In this document: piece after piece, positions 8,596 through 16,510 of the stretch | Numbering within the stretch: the first letter of the stretch is position 1 | Layout: the number at the start of each line of letters is the position of its first letter | Assembly (NCBI GenBank): GCA_913056455.1 | Contig: CAJXMJ010000001.1 | Coordinates: 1,426,001-1,490,000, forward strand | Source: an uncultured Fodinibius sp. | GTDB taxonomy: Bacteria > Bacteroidota > Rhodothermia > Balneolales > Balneolaceae | DNA: 64,000 nucleotides | Direction: 5' to 3' | Notes under the pieces: generated by a model | What the model saw: only the letters and a program-made list of their open reading frames with translations | The model's database searches: none | What the model was told of the DNA's origin: nothing | Translations under genes and position numbers: made by a program

Positions 8596-10251
8596 TTAGT
8601 GCGTATGCCCGTGGGAAGGCGCCTCGGAGGAGAGCGATGCCAATTTTACCTGGTAGGCATTTTCGGTCACTACGTGTTCTCCACCTTGCAGGCCGGAGGT
8701 AATCTCTACCCATCCCCGATGTTCAATGCCAGTTGTGACCCGCTGCTTCCGGAAGGATTCGCCGGAGACATGTACATAGACATTGTAATTGCCTTCTTCC
8801 TCAATTAACGCCGACTGTGGGATCGCCAGCACATTCTCTTTGGTATCCGTATTAATATGTACTGTGGAGAACATCCCCAATGGCAACCCCTTTTGGGGGT
8901 TATCGAGCTCATAAATCAACGGTAGTGTTCGGGTTTGTGGATCAATGCTGTTGGCACGACTGATTAACCGTCCACCCAGCTCACTAACTTCATACAGGCG
9001 ATCGTCACCCTGCACCCGAAATGCAGCCTGTCCGGCGTTGGCAATGCGGCTCTGTTTGGCGGCCGGAACGTTTGCCTTGAGCCACACCTTGGAGGCATCC
9101 GCTATGCGGTACAATGGCTGTCCGGCTTCAACCTGCATCCCTGGCGTGACAAAAGATTCAACGATCGTACCATTCATAGGAGCTTTAAGAGCAAATCTAT
9201 AAGATTCTGCTGTTTTCCCGTACCCATCAATAGTTGTAGTGTCCACTTGGATTACTTCGTTGATCGTCTGGTAGCGCGTCAATGCCTGTCGGTACTCAAT
9301 GCGAGATTTCTGTAGCTCCGTCTGGGGAATGGCCTCTTTTTGGTACAAACGTTTGGACCGCTCCAGGTTGGCTTTGGCCAGCTCAAGCTCAGACTGCGCA
9401 TTGATAAATTGCTGGGCATAGTTATCGCCGCCCCCCGATTGGATAGCAGGATTCAATACCGCCATAGATGTTCCTTTTGACAGCTGCTGTCCAACGACCG
9501 GAAGGTTGCTGTTTTGACTGGAGAGGATAATTCCTGAAAAAGGAGCGGAAACAACAGCCTGGCTATTTTGCGCGGCCATAATTTCCCCGGTAGCATCGAC
9601 GGTTTGCGTAAGCGTTCGCTGCTGCACCTCTTGGGTGGCGAAGGCAATATCCCACTGCTGCTCTTTTAGAAAGGTAATCAGGTTGGGATCTTCCTCCTCG
9701 TGAGTAGCAGGTATATCTTCTGCAGAATCATAAACGGGAATGCCATTGACCTGTAACGTATCATCTACCATTCCCTGAATGATGATCGTAAGGTCGTACC
9801 GTCCTGCCCGATCAAAGATGACATCAGGGCCATAAATTCCAGGAGTTTGTACTTCTGTTTCGGTGAGGGATCCTTCGTTGCCCCGCTCTGAGCTAAACAC
9901 AAACTGCACTTCAGATTCAGAAATGGGCTGAAAATCGGAAAGTCGGGTCAGATGAACGGCAAAGGTAGTTTCCTGTCCTACAACCAGTTCAGGGTACTCC
10001 ATGAACAGTTCGGTCTTATCCGTCCATTGCGTAATGACACCGGCTCCTTCCAGATGAGGTTCTCCTTCCTGGTGCTCGTGGTCCGATTCTCCATCATGGG
10101 AATGAGCTTGATCTTCCTGGGCTTGCTGTGCAGGCTGCTCATGAGTATGATCACCTTCTTCACCATGCGTATGACCTTCATCACTGGCCCCTCCGCATCC
10201 CATCATTACCAGGGATGTACAAAGTATGATTAACGTTACAAGTTGTTTCAT
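8596..10251 (-). CDS. Efflux RND periplasmic adaptor (CusB-like lipoprotein)
   Basis: This 551-residue membrane-fusion protein has a lipoprotein signal whose lipobox ends MMGC (Cys at 19), so it is anchored in the inner membrane. Residues ~25-70 are a His/Glu/Asp-rich stretch (HTHGEEGDHTHEQ and similar) likely to bind metal. An additional beta domain (about 70-180) precedes the usual adaptor order of barrel-sandwich, helical hairpin, lipoyl half-motif (APMNGTIVESFVTPGMQVEAG) and beta-barrel. The C-terminus is again His-containing (APSHGHTH). It links the RND pump (38 bases downstream) to the TolC-like channel. The long N-terminal metal-binding region makes it larger than E. coli CusB (about 400 residues). 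Confidence 0.9.
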   Translation of the reverse strand: MKQLVTLIILCTSLVMMGCGGASDEGHTHGEEGDHTHEQPAQQAQEDQAHSHDGESDHEHQEGEPHLEGAGVITQWTDKTELFMEYPELVVGQETTFAVHLTRLSDFQPISESEVQFVFSSERGNEGSLTETEVQTPGIYGPDVIFDRAGRYDLTIIIQGMVDDTLQVNGIPVYDSAEDIPATHEEEDPNLITFLKEQQWDIAFATQEVQQRTLTQTVDATGEIMAAQNSQAVVSAPFSGIILSSQNSNLPVVGQQLSKGTSMAVLNPAIQSGGGDNYAQQFINAQSELELAKANLERSKRLYQKEAIPQTELQKSRIEYRQALTRYQTINEVIQVDTTTIDGYGKTAESYRFALKAPMNGTIVESFVTPGMQVEAGQPLYRIADASKVWLKANVPAAKQSRIANAGQAAFRVQGDDRLYEVSELGGRLISRANSIDPQTRTLPLIYELDNPQKGLPLGMFSTVHINTDTKENVLAIPQSALIEEEGNYNVYVHVSGESFRKQRVTTGIEHRGWVEITSGLQGGEHVVTENAYQVKLASLSSEAPSHGHTH

Positions 10252-10295
10252 TGCATCAAAATTTGTTCGTGATAAGATTATTAGATGTAATAGAA

Positions 10296-10592
10296 TTAAT
10301 GACTGTGTTCCTCATCTCCATGTGAATGCGTATCCTCTTCATGGGTATGATCCCCATCTTCTTCGTGGCTGTGGTCACCTTTTTCATCATGGGTATGAGT
10401 GGAATCATGATCTGTTTCATGGTCACCACCTCCAATACGGACGGCGTCACTGTCATCTGTATTTGATTGTTGAGCAGGAGCTTCATGTGTATGATCCCCA
10501 TCTTCACCGTGGTTGTGTCCGGAATCATCTGATCCACATCCTGTTATGGTTAATCCTACTGCGATTGAAAAAATAATAAGTAAGCGTTTCAT
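10296..10592 (-). CDS. Histidine-rich lipoprotein
   Basis: Starting at the ATG at 10592 the product is 98 residues: a lipoprotein signal (MKRLLIIFSIAVGLTITGC, Cys at 19) followed by an extremely His/Asp/Glu-rich mature part. That part has repeated HNHGEDGDHTHE-like units (GDHTHE, GDHSHE, DTHSHGDEEHSH) and no other domain. It sits between the TolC-like and CusB-like genes, 4 bases after the TolC-like stop, in the same operon. The His-repeat composition closely mirrors the N-terminal stretch of the neighbouring CusB-like adaptor, so it may be a detached copy of that metal-capturing segment. A longer frame start at 10640 would lie inside the tolC-like gene and lacks a signal peptide at its N-terminus, so it is not preferred. 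Confidence 0.8.
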   Translation of the reverse strand: MKRLLIIFSIAVGLTITGCGSDDSGHNHGEDGDHTHEAPAQQSNTDDSDAVRIGGGDHETDHDSTHTHDEKGDHSHEEDGDHTHEEDTHSHGDEEHSH

Positions 10593-10596
10593 GGTA

Positions 10597-11835
10597 TTAG
10601 TTGTTTTGAGAGTTAGAAATTCGTCCTGCAGATTGTACATTCAGTTCAAAAAGTGCCAGATTATAGTCAGCTATGGTTTCGTAGATCATCGTCTGCCCAT
10701 CGACATAAGCCTGGGTGGCATCCAGTAGCTCAACAAGCGAGTACCGCCCTTCTTGATAAGCAGCTTGAGCCGCTTCCAGCATTGATTGATCCATCCCGTC
10801 CTGCTGCATCGACTTCCACTGCTCCAACACGAGCTCGACTCGCTCGTAGGCCGTTGAGACCTGGTTGCGTACCGCCTGCTGCTTTAAAGTCAGTTCGGTC
10901 TGGCGCGAACGAGTTTGTGCTTGAGTAATCGTTACATTCCCCCGATTCTGGTTAAATATGGGAAGTTTGATGGAGCCTCCGATGACAAATCCCTCAGCGC
11001 CATCCGATTGATTTTTATAGCCGAAATTAACGTTCAGGTCGGGTAGGCGATCTCGCTTTTCAACCTTGTATTGCAGCTCCGAGGCATCAACAAGCTGCTT
11101 CAAAGCAAGAAGATCCGCCCGATTCGCAAGGGCATATTGAACGAGAGCCTGCTCTTGCATATTGATGGGATCGACCGTCAGACTATCTGATAGCTCGATT
11201 TCAGTATCCAGCTCTTGTCCAGAAAACAAATAGGTGGCTAGCCGATCCCCAGTCTGTTTTAGGTTTAGTTGAACCTGGTCACGCTGTTTTCGGTATCGGC
11301 TGAGCTCCACGTTAAATCTTTGCACCTGCAGGCCAGAGAAACTGCCTTCAACCTGTCGTGCTTTTGCAGAAGAGCGTGCTTTGCGAATGACTTCCAGCGC
11401 CCGATTATAGATTTCCAGTTTCTCCGAGAGCTGCCAGTATTCAGCATATAAAGATTTTACTTGCTGGATTAACTGTAACCGATCATATTCAAATTGTAGT
11501 TCCACTGCCTTTTGTGTTTTCGAAGCACTTCGACTACGCAGAAAGGGTTGCCCCAATAGTTCAATAGGTTGCGACAGCATATAAGTCGTTTCCTGGTAAT
11601 CGACTGTGCCAGCATTTAGCTGTTCTCGATTGACGCTGACCTCGGGATTGGGATACGATTTGTACTGAATCGACTCTCCCTGCTTGCGCAGTCGATCATA
11701 TCGGGCCAGCTCCTGCTGGAGGCTGTTCTGTTTAAAAAGCTCAACGGCTTCATCAAGTGAAATAGAGGTTGATTGTGCATGGACCAACGCCGGAAATAAT
11801 ACCAGCAAAAGGGTCCACCAGATATACCTTGTCAT
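10597..11835 (-). CDS. TolC-family outer-membrane efflux channel (CusC/CzcC-like)
   Basis: This 412-residue protein has a cleavable signal peptide (MTRYIWWTLLLVLFPALVHA) followed by the coiled-coil-rich TolC pattern in two repeats. Long heptad helices lie at about 110-185 and 300-370, with strand motifs of the NPEVSVNREQL and LPDLNVNFGYKNQ type typical of heavy-metal channels. It forms the outer-membrane exit duct for the RND pump and adaptor encoded downstream. It is the second gene of the minus-strand operon, after the small His-rich exported protein. The length is normal for CzcC-like members. Confidence 0.9.
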   Translation of the reverse strand: MTRYIWWTLLLVLFPALVHAQSTSISLDEAVELFKQNSLQQELARYDRLRKQGESIQYKSYPNPEVSVNREQLNAGTVDYQETTYMLSQPIELLGQPFLRSRSASKTQKAVELQFEYDRLQLIQQVKSLYAEYWQLSEKLEIYNRALEVIRKARSSAKARQVEGSFSGLQVQRFNVELSRYRKQRDQVQLNLKQTGDRLATYLFSGQELDTEIELSDSLTVDPINMQEQALVQYALANRADLLALKQLVDASELQYKVEKRDRLPDLNVNFGYKNQSDGAEGFVIGGSIKLPIFNQNRGNVTITQAQTRSRQTELTLKQQAVRNQVSTAYERVELVLEQWKSMQQDGMDQSMLEAAQAAYQEGRYSLVELLDATQAYVDGQTMIYETIADYNLALFELNVQSAGRISNSQNN

Positions 11836-11893
11836 GGTGGTTGAATTGTAATTAATGGATACGGTTAGGAAAGAATGTCCCTAAAAAGGAAAA

Positions 11894-12334
11894 TTAAGCT
11901 ATAGGAGGGCCACGACGAGAAAAAGAAGAGAGGTGATATTGATTGCCTGCCGGCCTTGGGGGCGGCAGATCAAAAAGTGTCGGCGACAGCCGAAGAGTTA
12001 CATTGACAGCATCAGATCCAGCATCCAAACAAAGAACCATAAATGACTGTATGTCTGGGCTTACCTGATATGGGGAAGTTAATGTCCCAATGATATCATT
12101 GGCCGTGCTCACCTCATGCTGATGAGTATCGTCTTCTTCGTTATGATCAGCTTGGGTTTGCTCATCATGGCTTTCATGGGCATGAAAATGAGCATGAACG
12201 TCCAGATGACTGCTAATATGAATATCTAAATCATGAAGGTGAGCTCCTTGTCCAAAGAGTACACAGAAAAGGGTTGCTGCTACGATCAGCAGACCGGTAG
12301 TAATTTTGACGATATGTTTATTGTTTTTAAACAC
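11894..12334 (-). CDS. Histidine-rich exported protein at head of efflux operon
   Basis: This 146-residue protein has an N-terminal hydrophobic segment (about 12-30) and then a His-rich region at about 31-75 (HLHDLDIHISSHLDVHAHFH, then HESHDEQ and HQHE). The C-terminal third is neutral, with a Pro-rich segment (FDLPPPRPAG) and the ending SRRGPPIA. I know of similar short His-rich proteins ending in RGPP at the head of RND metal-efflux operons in Bacteroidota, but they have no assigned function. A periplasmic metal-sensing or metal-binding role is inferred from composition and position. It precedes the TolC-like gene by 58 bases on the same strand and would be the first gene transcribed. Confidence 0.7.
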   Translation of the reverse strand: MFKNNKHIVKITTGLLIVAATLFCVLFGQGAHLHDLDIHISSHLDVHAHFHAHESHDEQTQADHNEEDDTHQHEVSTANDIIGTLTSPYQVSPDIQSFMVLCLDAGSDAVNVTLRLSPTLFDLPPPRPAGNQYHLSSFSRRGPPIA

Positions 12335-12520
12335 CCTAAAGAATAGGTAGAAAGGGTGTTAATATCAAAATAGGAAATCAGCATTCTTTCAACTTATCAC
12401 TACACCAATATTTGGTTTCTCCAAATATGCTAGACAACCTAAAATAGAAGATTTTTGAGATTGAAAGTACTTGGTCTTCCACACATAACCAATAGGAAAC
12501 TGGAAGCAGAATGGACTGAA

Positions 12521-12561
12521 ATAAAAAAGGCTTCATCCATAAAGATGAAGCCTTTTGCTCC
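12521..12561. repeat. Hairpin repeat, copy 1 (tRNA-Asn terminator-like)
   Basis: Stem GGCTTCATC (12529-12537), 6-base loop and GATGAAGCC (12544-12552) are flanked by an A-run and a T-run and followed by GCTCC. Copies 2 (18428-18474) and 3 (24471-24516) are almost the same. Copy 1 differs from them by one loop base (A for G) and one T fewer. Copy 3 is the tRNA-Asn terminator, and its CTCC is the tRNA 3' end. Copies 1 and 2 each sit directly before a small HTH gene. Confidence 0.85.
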
Positions 12562-12564
12562 ACG

Positions 12565-12882
12565 TTGCGGAAAGTCTTTCCTCTACAATGGCCTATCAGA
12601 GTCCTAAGACGGGGTCCTAAAGGAAATGAGTACAAAATTGACTACCAAAAACTGCTCAATTTGCACCCAAATTTTTATCACGCGAACCAAAAATTTTACA
12701 CAAATTTTATTAACTCAGAATCATCAAAAAAGAAGAAAAAGAAACGGAAAAGTCGGGCTGAGCAACGTAAAGTTTATCAAGAACTGCTCAACTCAGGAAA
12801 GGTAAAAAATCAAGCTGAGATTGCCCGAAAGTTCGGTTTGTCTCGTGCTTGGGTTTCTAAGGTGTTGTCATCATCAACCTAA
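12565..12882 (+). CDS. Small Lys-rich helix-turn-helix protein, copy 1
   Basis: This 105-residue protein would start at a TTG (12565) that aligns with the ATG of copy 2 at 18490. The N-terminal part (MRKVFPLQWPIRVLRRGPKG) is identical to copy 2. The middle has a run of basic residues (about 53-60). Residues ~62-102 form a helix-turn-helix (QRKVYQELLNSGKVKNQAEI, then ARKFGLSRAWVSKVL) like those of Hin/resolvase-type or transposase DNA-binding domains. It begins 3 bases after the hairpin repeat. Compared with copy 2 it lacks about 13 bases just before the start, including the ATG region, so it may be poorly expressed or decaying. Function is unknown; DNA binding is inferred from the HTH alone. 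Confidence 0.65.
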   Translation: MRKVFPLQWPIRVLRRGPKGNEYKIDYQKLLNLHPNFYHANQKFYTNFINSESSKKKKKKRKSRAEQRKVYQELLNSGKVKNQAEIARKFGLSRAWVSKVLSSST

Positions 12883-13123
12883 TAATACCAATCGGTACAA
12901 ACAGTGATCACTGCAATTGCGAGAATCTAATATTAACCCAAAGCCCAGCCAAGACTTATATCTAAAGCTCTATTTCATTTCCTCAAAAAGGCGAAGCTAA
13001 AATAAGACTTTTAAGTTGACCTGCCTGTAATTTTTAAAGGGCTGAGTATAGAACTGTTGGGCTTTTTTAATTTTCAATAACCTAAAGCTCACCCGTTCTC
13101 TTGTGCATTTTTAGCCGCATTTA

Positions 13124-13426
13124 TTAGATATATTTCTCTCCTCGTACTACTTCCGCATCTTGTACATACACGATGACCGCATAGTGCTCAAAAAGATTTT
13201 CCGCAATATATTCTACTATGGCATCTGCCACTTCCTTACTGACCAAACTTTGAATACGGGTATCGGGGCCTTCCCACTCGCTGGCTCGCACCCCTCGTGA
13301 TCCTTTCCCGGTAGCCTGAGTCAATGTATATCCTTTGGCCCCCAGCTCTTGTACTTTGCGAAGTAGTCGATCTTCCAATATTCGTTCTGTAACAATTGTT
13401 ACAAGCTTAAGAGTCGTCGTTTTCAT
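13124..13426 (-). CDS. sbtB: PII-like bicarbonate-transport regulator SbtB
   Basis: This 100-residue protein follows the PII-like fold: LKLVTIVTERILEDRLLRKV at the start, a T-loop region ATGKGSRGVRASEWEGPDTR, and YAVIVYVQDAEVVRGEKY at the end. It matches SbtB, which binds adenine nucleotides (including cAMP in cyanobacteria) and controls the bicarbonate transporter SbtA. The partner gene sbtA lies 55 bases upstream on the same strand, which strongly supports the call. The protein ends shortly after VRGEKYI and lacks the C-terminal Cys-containing extension found in some cyanobacterial SbtB proteins, so redox control of that type is not expected. Confidence 0.88.
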   Translation of the reverse strand: MKTTTLKLVTIVTERILEDRLLRKVQELGAKGYTLTQATGKGSRGVRASEWEGPDTRIQSLVSKEVADAIVEYIAENLFEHYAVIVYVQDAEVVRGEKYI

Positions 13427-13481
13427 AACAGTGTTGATTTAGAAAATGATTGTTTAAAGTGCAATATAAATATTTAGCCCA

Positions 13482-14444
13482 TTACATTATCCACTCGGCG
13501 AAAGCATAATAAAGCGGTATCCCAAGGGTGATATTAAAGGGAAATGTTATCCCCAACGAAGCCGTCAAATAAAAAGTGGGATTAGCCTCGGGTAATGCAA
13601 TGCGAACGGCTGCGGGGGCAGCAATATAAGAGGCACTTGATACCATAGCCCCAAGAACAGCACTACCTGCTATTGAAAGTCCTACCAATCCGCCAAGCCA
13701 TACAGCGAGTAATCCATGAAAGATTGGAACCAGAATTCCAAAGCCGATTAAGAATCCCCCCACTTCTTTAAGTCCCTCCAGTCGACGAGCCGTTATAACA
13801 CCCATCTCGAGCAAAAATAATCCCAATGCTCCTTTAAATCCCGCCTCAAAAAATGGAGCAATAGGTTCGAACTCCGTTGGCCCCGCGATCCATCCGATAA
13901 TTAATCCTCCTGCCAACAATAAAATGCTTCGGCCGGCAAGTACTTCATGAAGCGCCTCTTGCCAAGAACCGGCTCGCTTTTCGCGCGTAAATGCGATCAT
14001 CAATCCTACCACAATTGCCGGAACTTCCAAAATTGCTACAAGGGCCGGCATAAATCCCTCTGACATCCGTCCGGTCATCGTACCAAAAGCTATAGCCACA
14101 ATAAATGTTACCGCCGATACCGAGCCATAATGGGCTGCAATGGCGGAAGCATTAATTCGGTCAAACTTACCCAAGCGTCGCAAAACGTTATATGCAATAA
14201 TAGGCGTCAGTATGCCTAAAAACAATGTGATCAGAGCCGGGCCGATAAATTCGCTGATAGGGGTCTGGTTTAATTCTACTCCCCCTTTCAAACCAATAGC
14301 CAACAGTAAATAAATGGCAAGTCCGTTATACAGGGGTTCAGGTAATTTCAAGTCACTGCGTACCAGTGAAGCGATTACTCCCAAAACAAACATGAGAATA
14401 ATGGGAGAAAGTAAGTTAGACGCCAGCGTTATAATGTGCTCCAT
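13482..14444 (-). CDS. sbtA: Sodium-dependent bicarbonate transporter SbtA
   Basis: This 320-residue membrane protein has about ten hydrophobic segments arranged as two inverted halves. Typical SbtA features are visible: LLSPIILMFVLGVIASLVRS at the N-terminus, LAIGLKGGVELNQTP near 48-62, HYGSVSAVTFIVA near 106-118, and GAMVSSASYIAAPAAVRIAL near 265-284. The family imports HCO3- with Na+. A PII-like gene follows directly (sbtB), as in cyanobacteria, and a divergent LysR gene of CbbR type lies at 15002. In a probable heterotroph the bicarbonate would feed carboxylases rather than Rubisco; that is inference. Confidence 0.9.
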   Translation of the reverse strand: MEHIITLASNLLSPIILMFVLGVIASLVRSDLKLPEPLYNGLAIYLLLAIGLKGGVELNQTPISEFIGPALITLFLGILTPIIAYNVLRRLGKFDRINASAIAAHYGSVSAVTFIVAIAFGTMTGRMSEGFMPALVAILEVPAIVVGLMIAFTREKRAGSWQEALHEVLAGRSILLLAGGLIIGWIAGPTEFEPIAPFFEAGFKGALGLFLLEMGVITARRLEGLKEVGGFLIGFGILVPIFHGLLAVWLGGLVGLSIAGSAVLGAMVSSASYIAAPAAVRIALPEANPTFYLTASLGITFPFNITLGIPLYYAFAEWIM

Positions 14445-14540
14445 AATGATTTTTTAATGCTTAGTGGGATATTGATATTTTGCAATTTGTGTTTGGGGTC
14501 CGCTCAGAATAGAGATAGATATTTCATCAACTTAGTTGAT

Positions 14541-14822
14541 CTACTTGCTTTTAGCGGTAACTTTGACTTCCGCATTTATCTCAATAGATAGATCTTTCTC
14601 CTCAACGCCGTTAAGCATCTCCAGAATATTTTCTCGGAGTTTGATCAATTCTTTAACTCGTTTCTCAGAGGTTTGGTCTTTCTCACCAGTTCGCTCCCAT
14701 GTCCGTAAATTATTTAGACTGTAAAAACGAGTAGTTCCGGTCAATAGACTCATCAGCAATTCCCGCGCCTCTTCCAGCGGATAGGCTTCCTTTACAAGTG
14801 AAAATTTGTTATTTGATTCCAT
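14541..14822 (-). CDS. Hypothetical protein upstream of sbtA
   Basis: From the ATG at 14822 the product is 93 residues: MESNNKFSLVKEAYPLEEAR at the start, then a mostly helical charged body (KDQTSEKRVKELIKLREN) and a Lys-rich end. It has no signal peptide or membrane segment. It resembles a group of short uncharacterised proteins with a F/Y-x-P-E-E-A-R-E-L-L start that I have seen beside transporters in Bacteroidota, but no function is known. Starts at 14837 or 14900 are also in frame; the latter has a GGTGG-type binding site but lies inside an inverted repeat. It is 96 bases upstream of sbtA on the same strand, so it is likely the first gene of the sbtA-sbtB transcript. Confidence 0.6.
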   Translation of the reverse strand: MESNNKFSLVKEAYPLEEARELLMSLLTGTTRFYSLNNLRTWERTGEKDQTSEKRVKELIKLRENILEMLNGVEEKDLSIEINAEVKVTAKSK

Positions 14823-14885
14823 AGATTGAGCTGTCATGTCTAAATGATTTTCAAGTTTAAGCTGTAAGTGTAGATATGCTTTTAG

Positions 14886-14917
14886 TCTTGGTGAGGGCAT
14901 GTATCAGCCCACCAAGA
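14886..14917. promoter_or_regulatory. Inverted repeat upstream of the sbtA operon
   Basis: TCTTGGTG (14886-14893) is complementary to CACCAAGA (14910-14917), with a 16-base spacer that itself contains GGGC. It lies between the LysR gene and the start of the small gene that leads the sbtAB transcript. A transcription-factor site or leader stem-loop is possible. Confidence 0.4.
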
Positions 14918-14983
14918 ATTTTAAAACGCCCTATGATACAGCACTTGATTTATAAGTAATAATTAATACTTTTAATATTTAGC

Positions 14984-14999
14984 ATAAACTATAGTTTAT
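14984..14999. promoter_or_regulatory. Palindromic LysR-type operator candidate
   Basis: ATAAACTATAGTTTAT is a perfect 16-bp palindrome ending 2 bases before the LysR ATG at 15002. It contains TAA-N8-TTA, which fits the TNA-N7/8-TNA pattern described for CbbR-type regulators. It would suit autoregulation of the LysR gene and control of the divergent sbtA operon. No Shine-Dalgarno sequence is visible in front of the LysR ATG. Confidence 0.45.
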
Positions 15000-15001
15000 A
15001 T

Positions 15002-15904
15002 ATGAATTTCACCCTGCATCAGATTGAGGTATTTGGAGCGGTAGCCCGGCACCATAGCATGACGAAGGCGGCCAATGAACTGCATATGACACAACCAGCC
15101 GTTTCTATACAGATAAAACAACTGCAGGAGGCATTAGGTATTCCGCTTATTGAGGTGATAGGCCGACAGGTATACCTGACAGAGGCGGGCCGGCACCTTT
15201 ATCAAATGCAGCAATCCATCCAGAATGAAATTGAGTCATTTTCTTCCACTATTTCACAGCTCAAGGGGGGATTGGAGGGTACTCTCACTGTTTCAGCAGC
15301 CTCCACCACCAAATATTTTTTACCCTATTTATTGGGAGAGTTCCAGCGAAGATATCCCCAGATACAAGCTTCCCTAAAGGTCACAAATAGAAATGAAGTA
15401 CTGGGTCACCTTAAGGACAACAAATATGATCTCGCAGTCTTAACCCAAGTACCGGATGACAAGTCTATAACAGCAATTCCTTTTCTTGGCAATCCCCTGG
15501 TTATGTGTGGTGCTCCCGACCATCCTCTTAGAAATGAGAATGATATAAGTATTCAACAACTAAAAAATGAACCCTTTGTATACAGAGAACCGGGTTCAGG
15601 TACGCGTATGGTATTGGAGCGTTATCTAACCGAGAATTCTATCAACGTAAACCCAATTATGGAATTGGGGACAAATGAAGCAGTTAAGCAGGCAATCATG
15701 GGAGGAATCGGCATCTCGCTAATTTCGAAGCTAAGCCTTGAAAACGAGCTTATACTCAATAAAATATCTATTCTCGACGTGCAAGAGCTACCTATTATGA
15801 CCAACTGGCATGCCCTATACAAAAAGGAGAAGAACCTATCTCCGGTCACCGAGAACTTTTTGTTGTTTTTACAGGAAAAAAATCTTGACGAACTACTCCC
15901 TTAA
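15002..15904 (+). CDS. LysR-family regulator (CbbR/CmpR-like)
   Basis: This 300-residue protein has the LysR winged HTH at residues 1-60 (TLHQIEVFGAVARHHSMTKA, then ANELHMTQPAVSIQIKQL). The periplasmic-binding-like effector domain follows at about 90-295 (GTLTVSAASTTKYFLPYLLG; GSGTRMVLERYL). The pattern, including the start at TLHQIEVF, is closest to CbbR/CmpR/RbcR regulators of carbon assimilation. It is divergent from the sbtA-sbtB operon, with a palindrome directly in front, so control of bicarbonate uptake is the likely role. Effector and target are inferred, not visible. Confidence 0.85.
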   Translation: MNFTLHQIEVFGAVARHHSMTKAANELHMTQPAVSIQIKQLQEALGIPLIEVIGRQVYLTEAGRHLYQMQQSIQNEIESFSSTISQLKGGLEGTLTVSAASTTKYFLPYLLGEFQRRYPQIQASLKVTNRNEVLGHLKDNKYDLAVLTQVPDDKSITAIPFLGNPLVMCGAPDHPLRNENDISIQQLKNEPFVYREPGSGTRMVLERYLTENSINVNPIMELGTNEAVKQAIMGGIGISLISKLSLENELILNKISILDVQELPIMTNWHALYKKEKNLSPVTENFLLFLQEKNLDELLP

Positions 15905-15955
15905 GTTTCATTTTAATGATATAAGAGAAGTGTCTTCCATAAACGAATAGGAAAA

Positions 15956-15977
15956 GAGGAAGCTTTTTTGCTTCCTC
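15956..15977. terminator. Stem-loop terminator after the LysR gene
   Basis: GAGGAAGC (15956-15963), a TTTTTT loop and GCTTCCTC (15970-15977) form a perfect 8-bp stem 51 bases after the LysR stop. The stem is not followed by a T-run on the plus strand; on the minus strand it is followed by TTTTCC. Confidence 0.5.
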
Positions 15978-16510
15978 AAACCATTGGATACGAGTCTTGT
16001 AAAGAGAGTAGAAAGCAGCAAGAAAATACCTACATGTAGAATTGAACCCAGATAAAAACTAAGGGTGCCAAGATTCCAAACAATATTTAGCTGCATTCTT
16101 TCATCATTCACAGGAAAACAAATAGTAACCAACTATTCTTTTTCCAATCTCTTGCCCCACTTTTCCAGATCCCCCTCCATCACACCACTTTCACGTCTTA
16201 TTTCTGCCTCCAACGACTAACAACAATGAAATAATATCAGATTGTAATCAAATATGTGATCAATACTGAAATTCTGAGATAAACTTTCTTCCTCGGACAG
16301 TAGCTAGAGTTAAGGGTCTATTCACCCTGATTGGCTGGCCTACCAATCAGATTCTTACGTTATGCTCCTGAATTATAAATAAATGAGACTTCTTTGCTTA
16401 ATTATATACATATGCTTAAGTATGTATATAATTATTTTCATTGGCCAAATTAGTCAAGTGATCGGAAAAGCTTTAAGAAGAATAACCTCAAATAATGTTC
16501 GGAGTCTAAT
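15978..16510. other. Gene-poor stretch between LysR and the next gene
   Basis: No convincing gene is visible. A second stem-loop, CTGATTGG / CCAATCAG (16327-16334 and 16343-16350), is followed by ATTCTT. The region is AT-rich towards its right end and presumably holds the promoter of the gene at 16511. A 74-codon minus-strand frame at 15908-16132 has no recognisable features and is not called. Confidence 0.5.

Noticed and set aside
12378-12635. 85-codon minus-strand frame across hairpin copy 1
   Set aside because: It runs through the hairpin repeat and antisense to the HTH gene; no homologous frame product is expected.
12720-12760. Poly-Lys (A/G-rich) run as a slippage or frameshift site
   Set aside because: Both copies stay in frame through the run and keep the HTH, so no frameshift is needed.
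15908-16132. 74-codon minus-strand frame after the LysR gene
   Set aside because: It spans the LysR terminator stem, has no ribosome binding site or recognisable domain, and its hydrophobic stretch looks like AT-rich chance coding.
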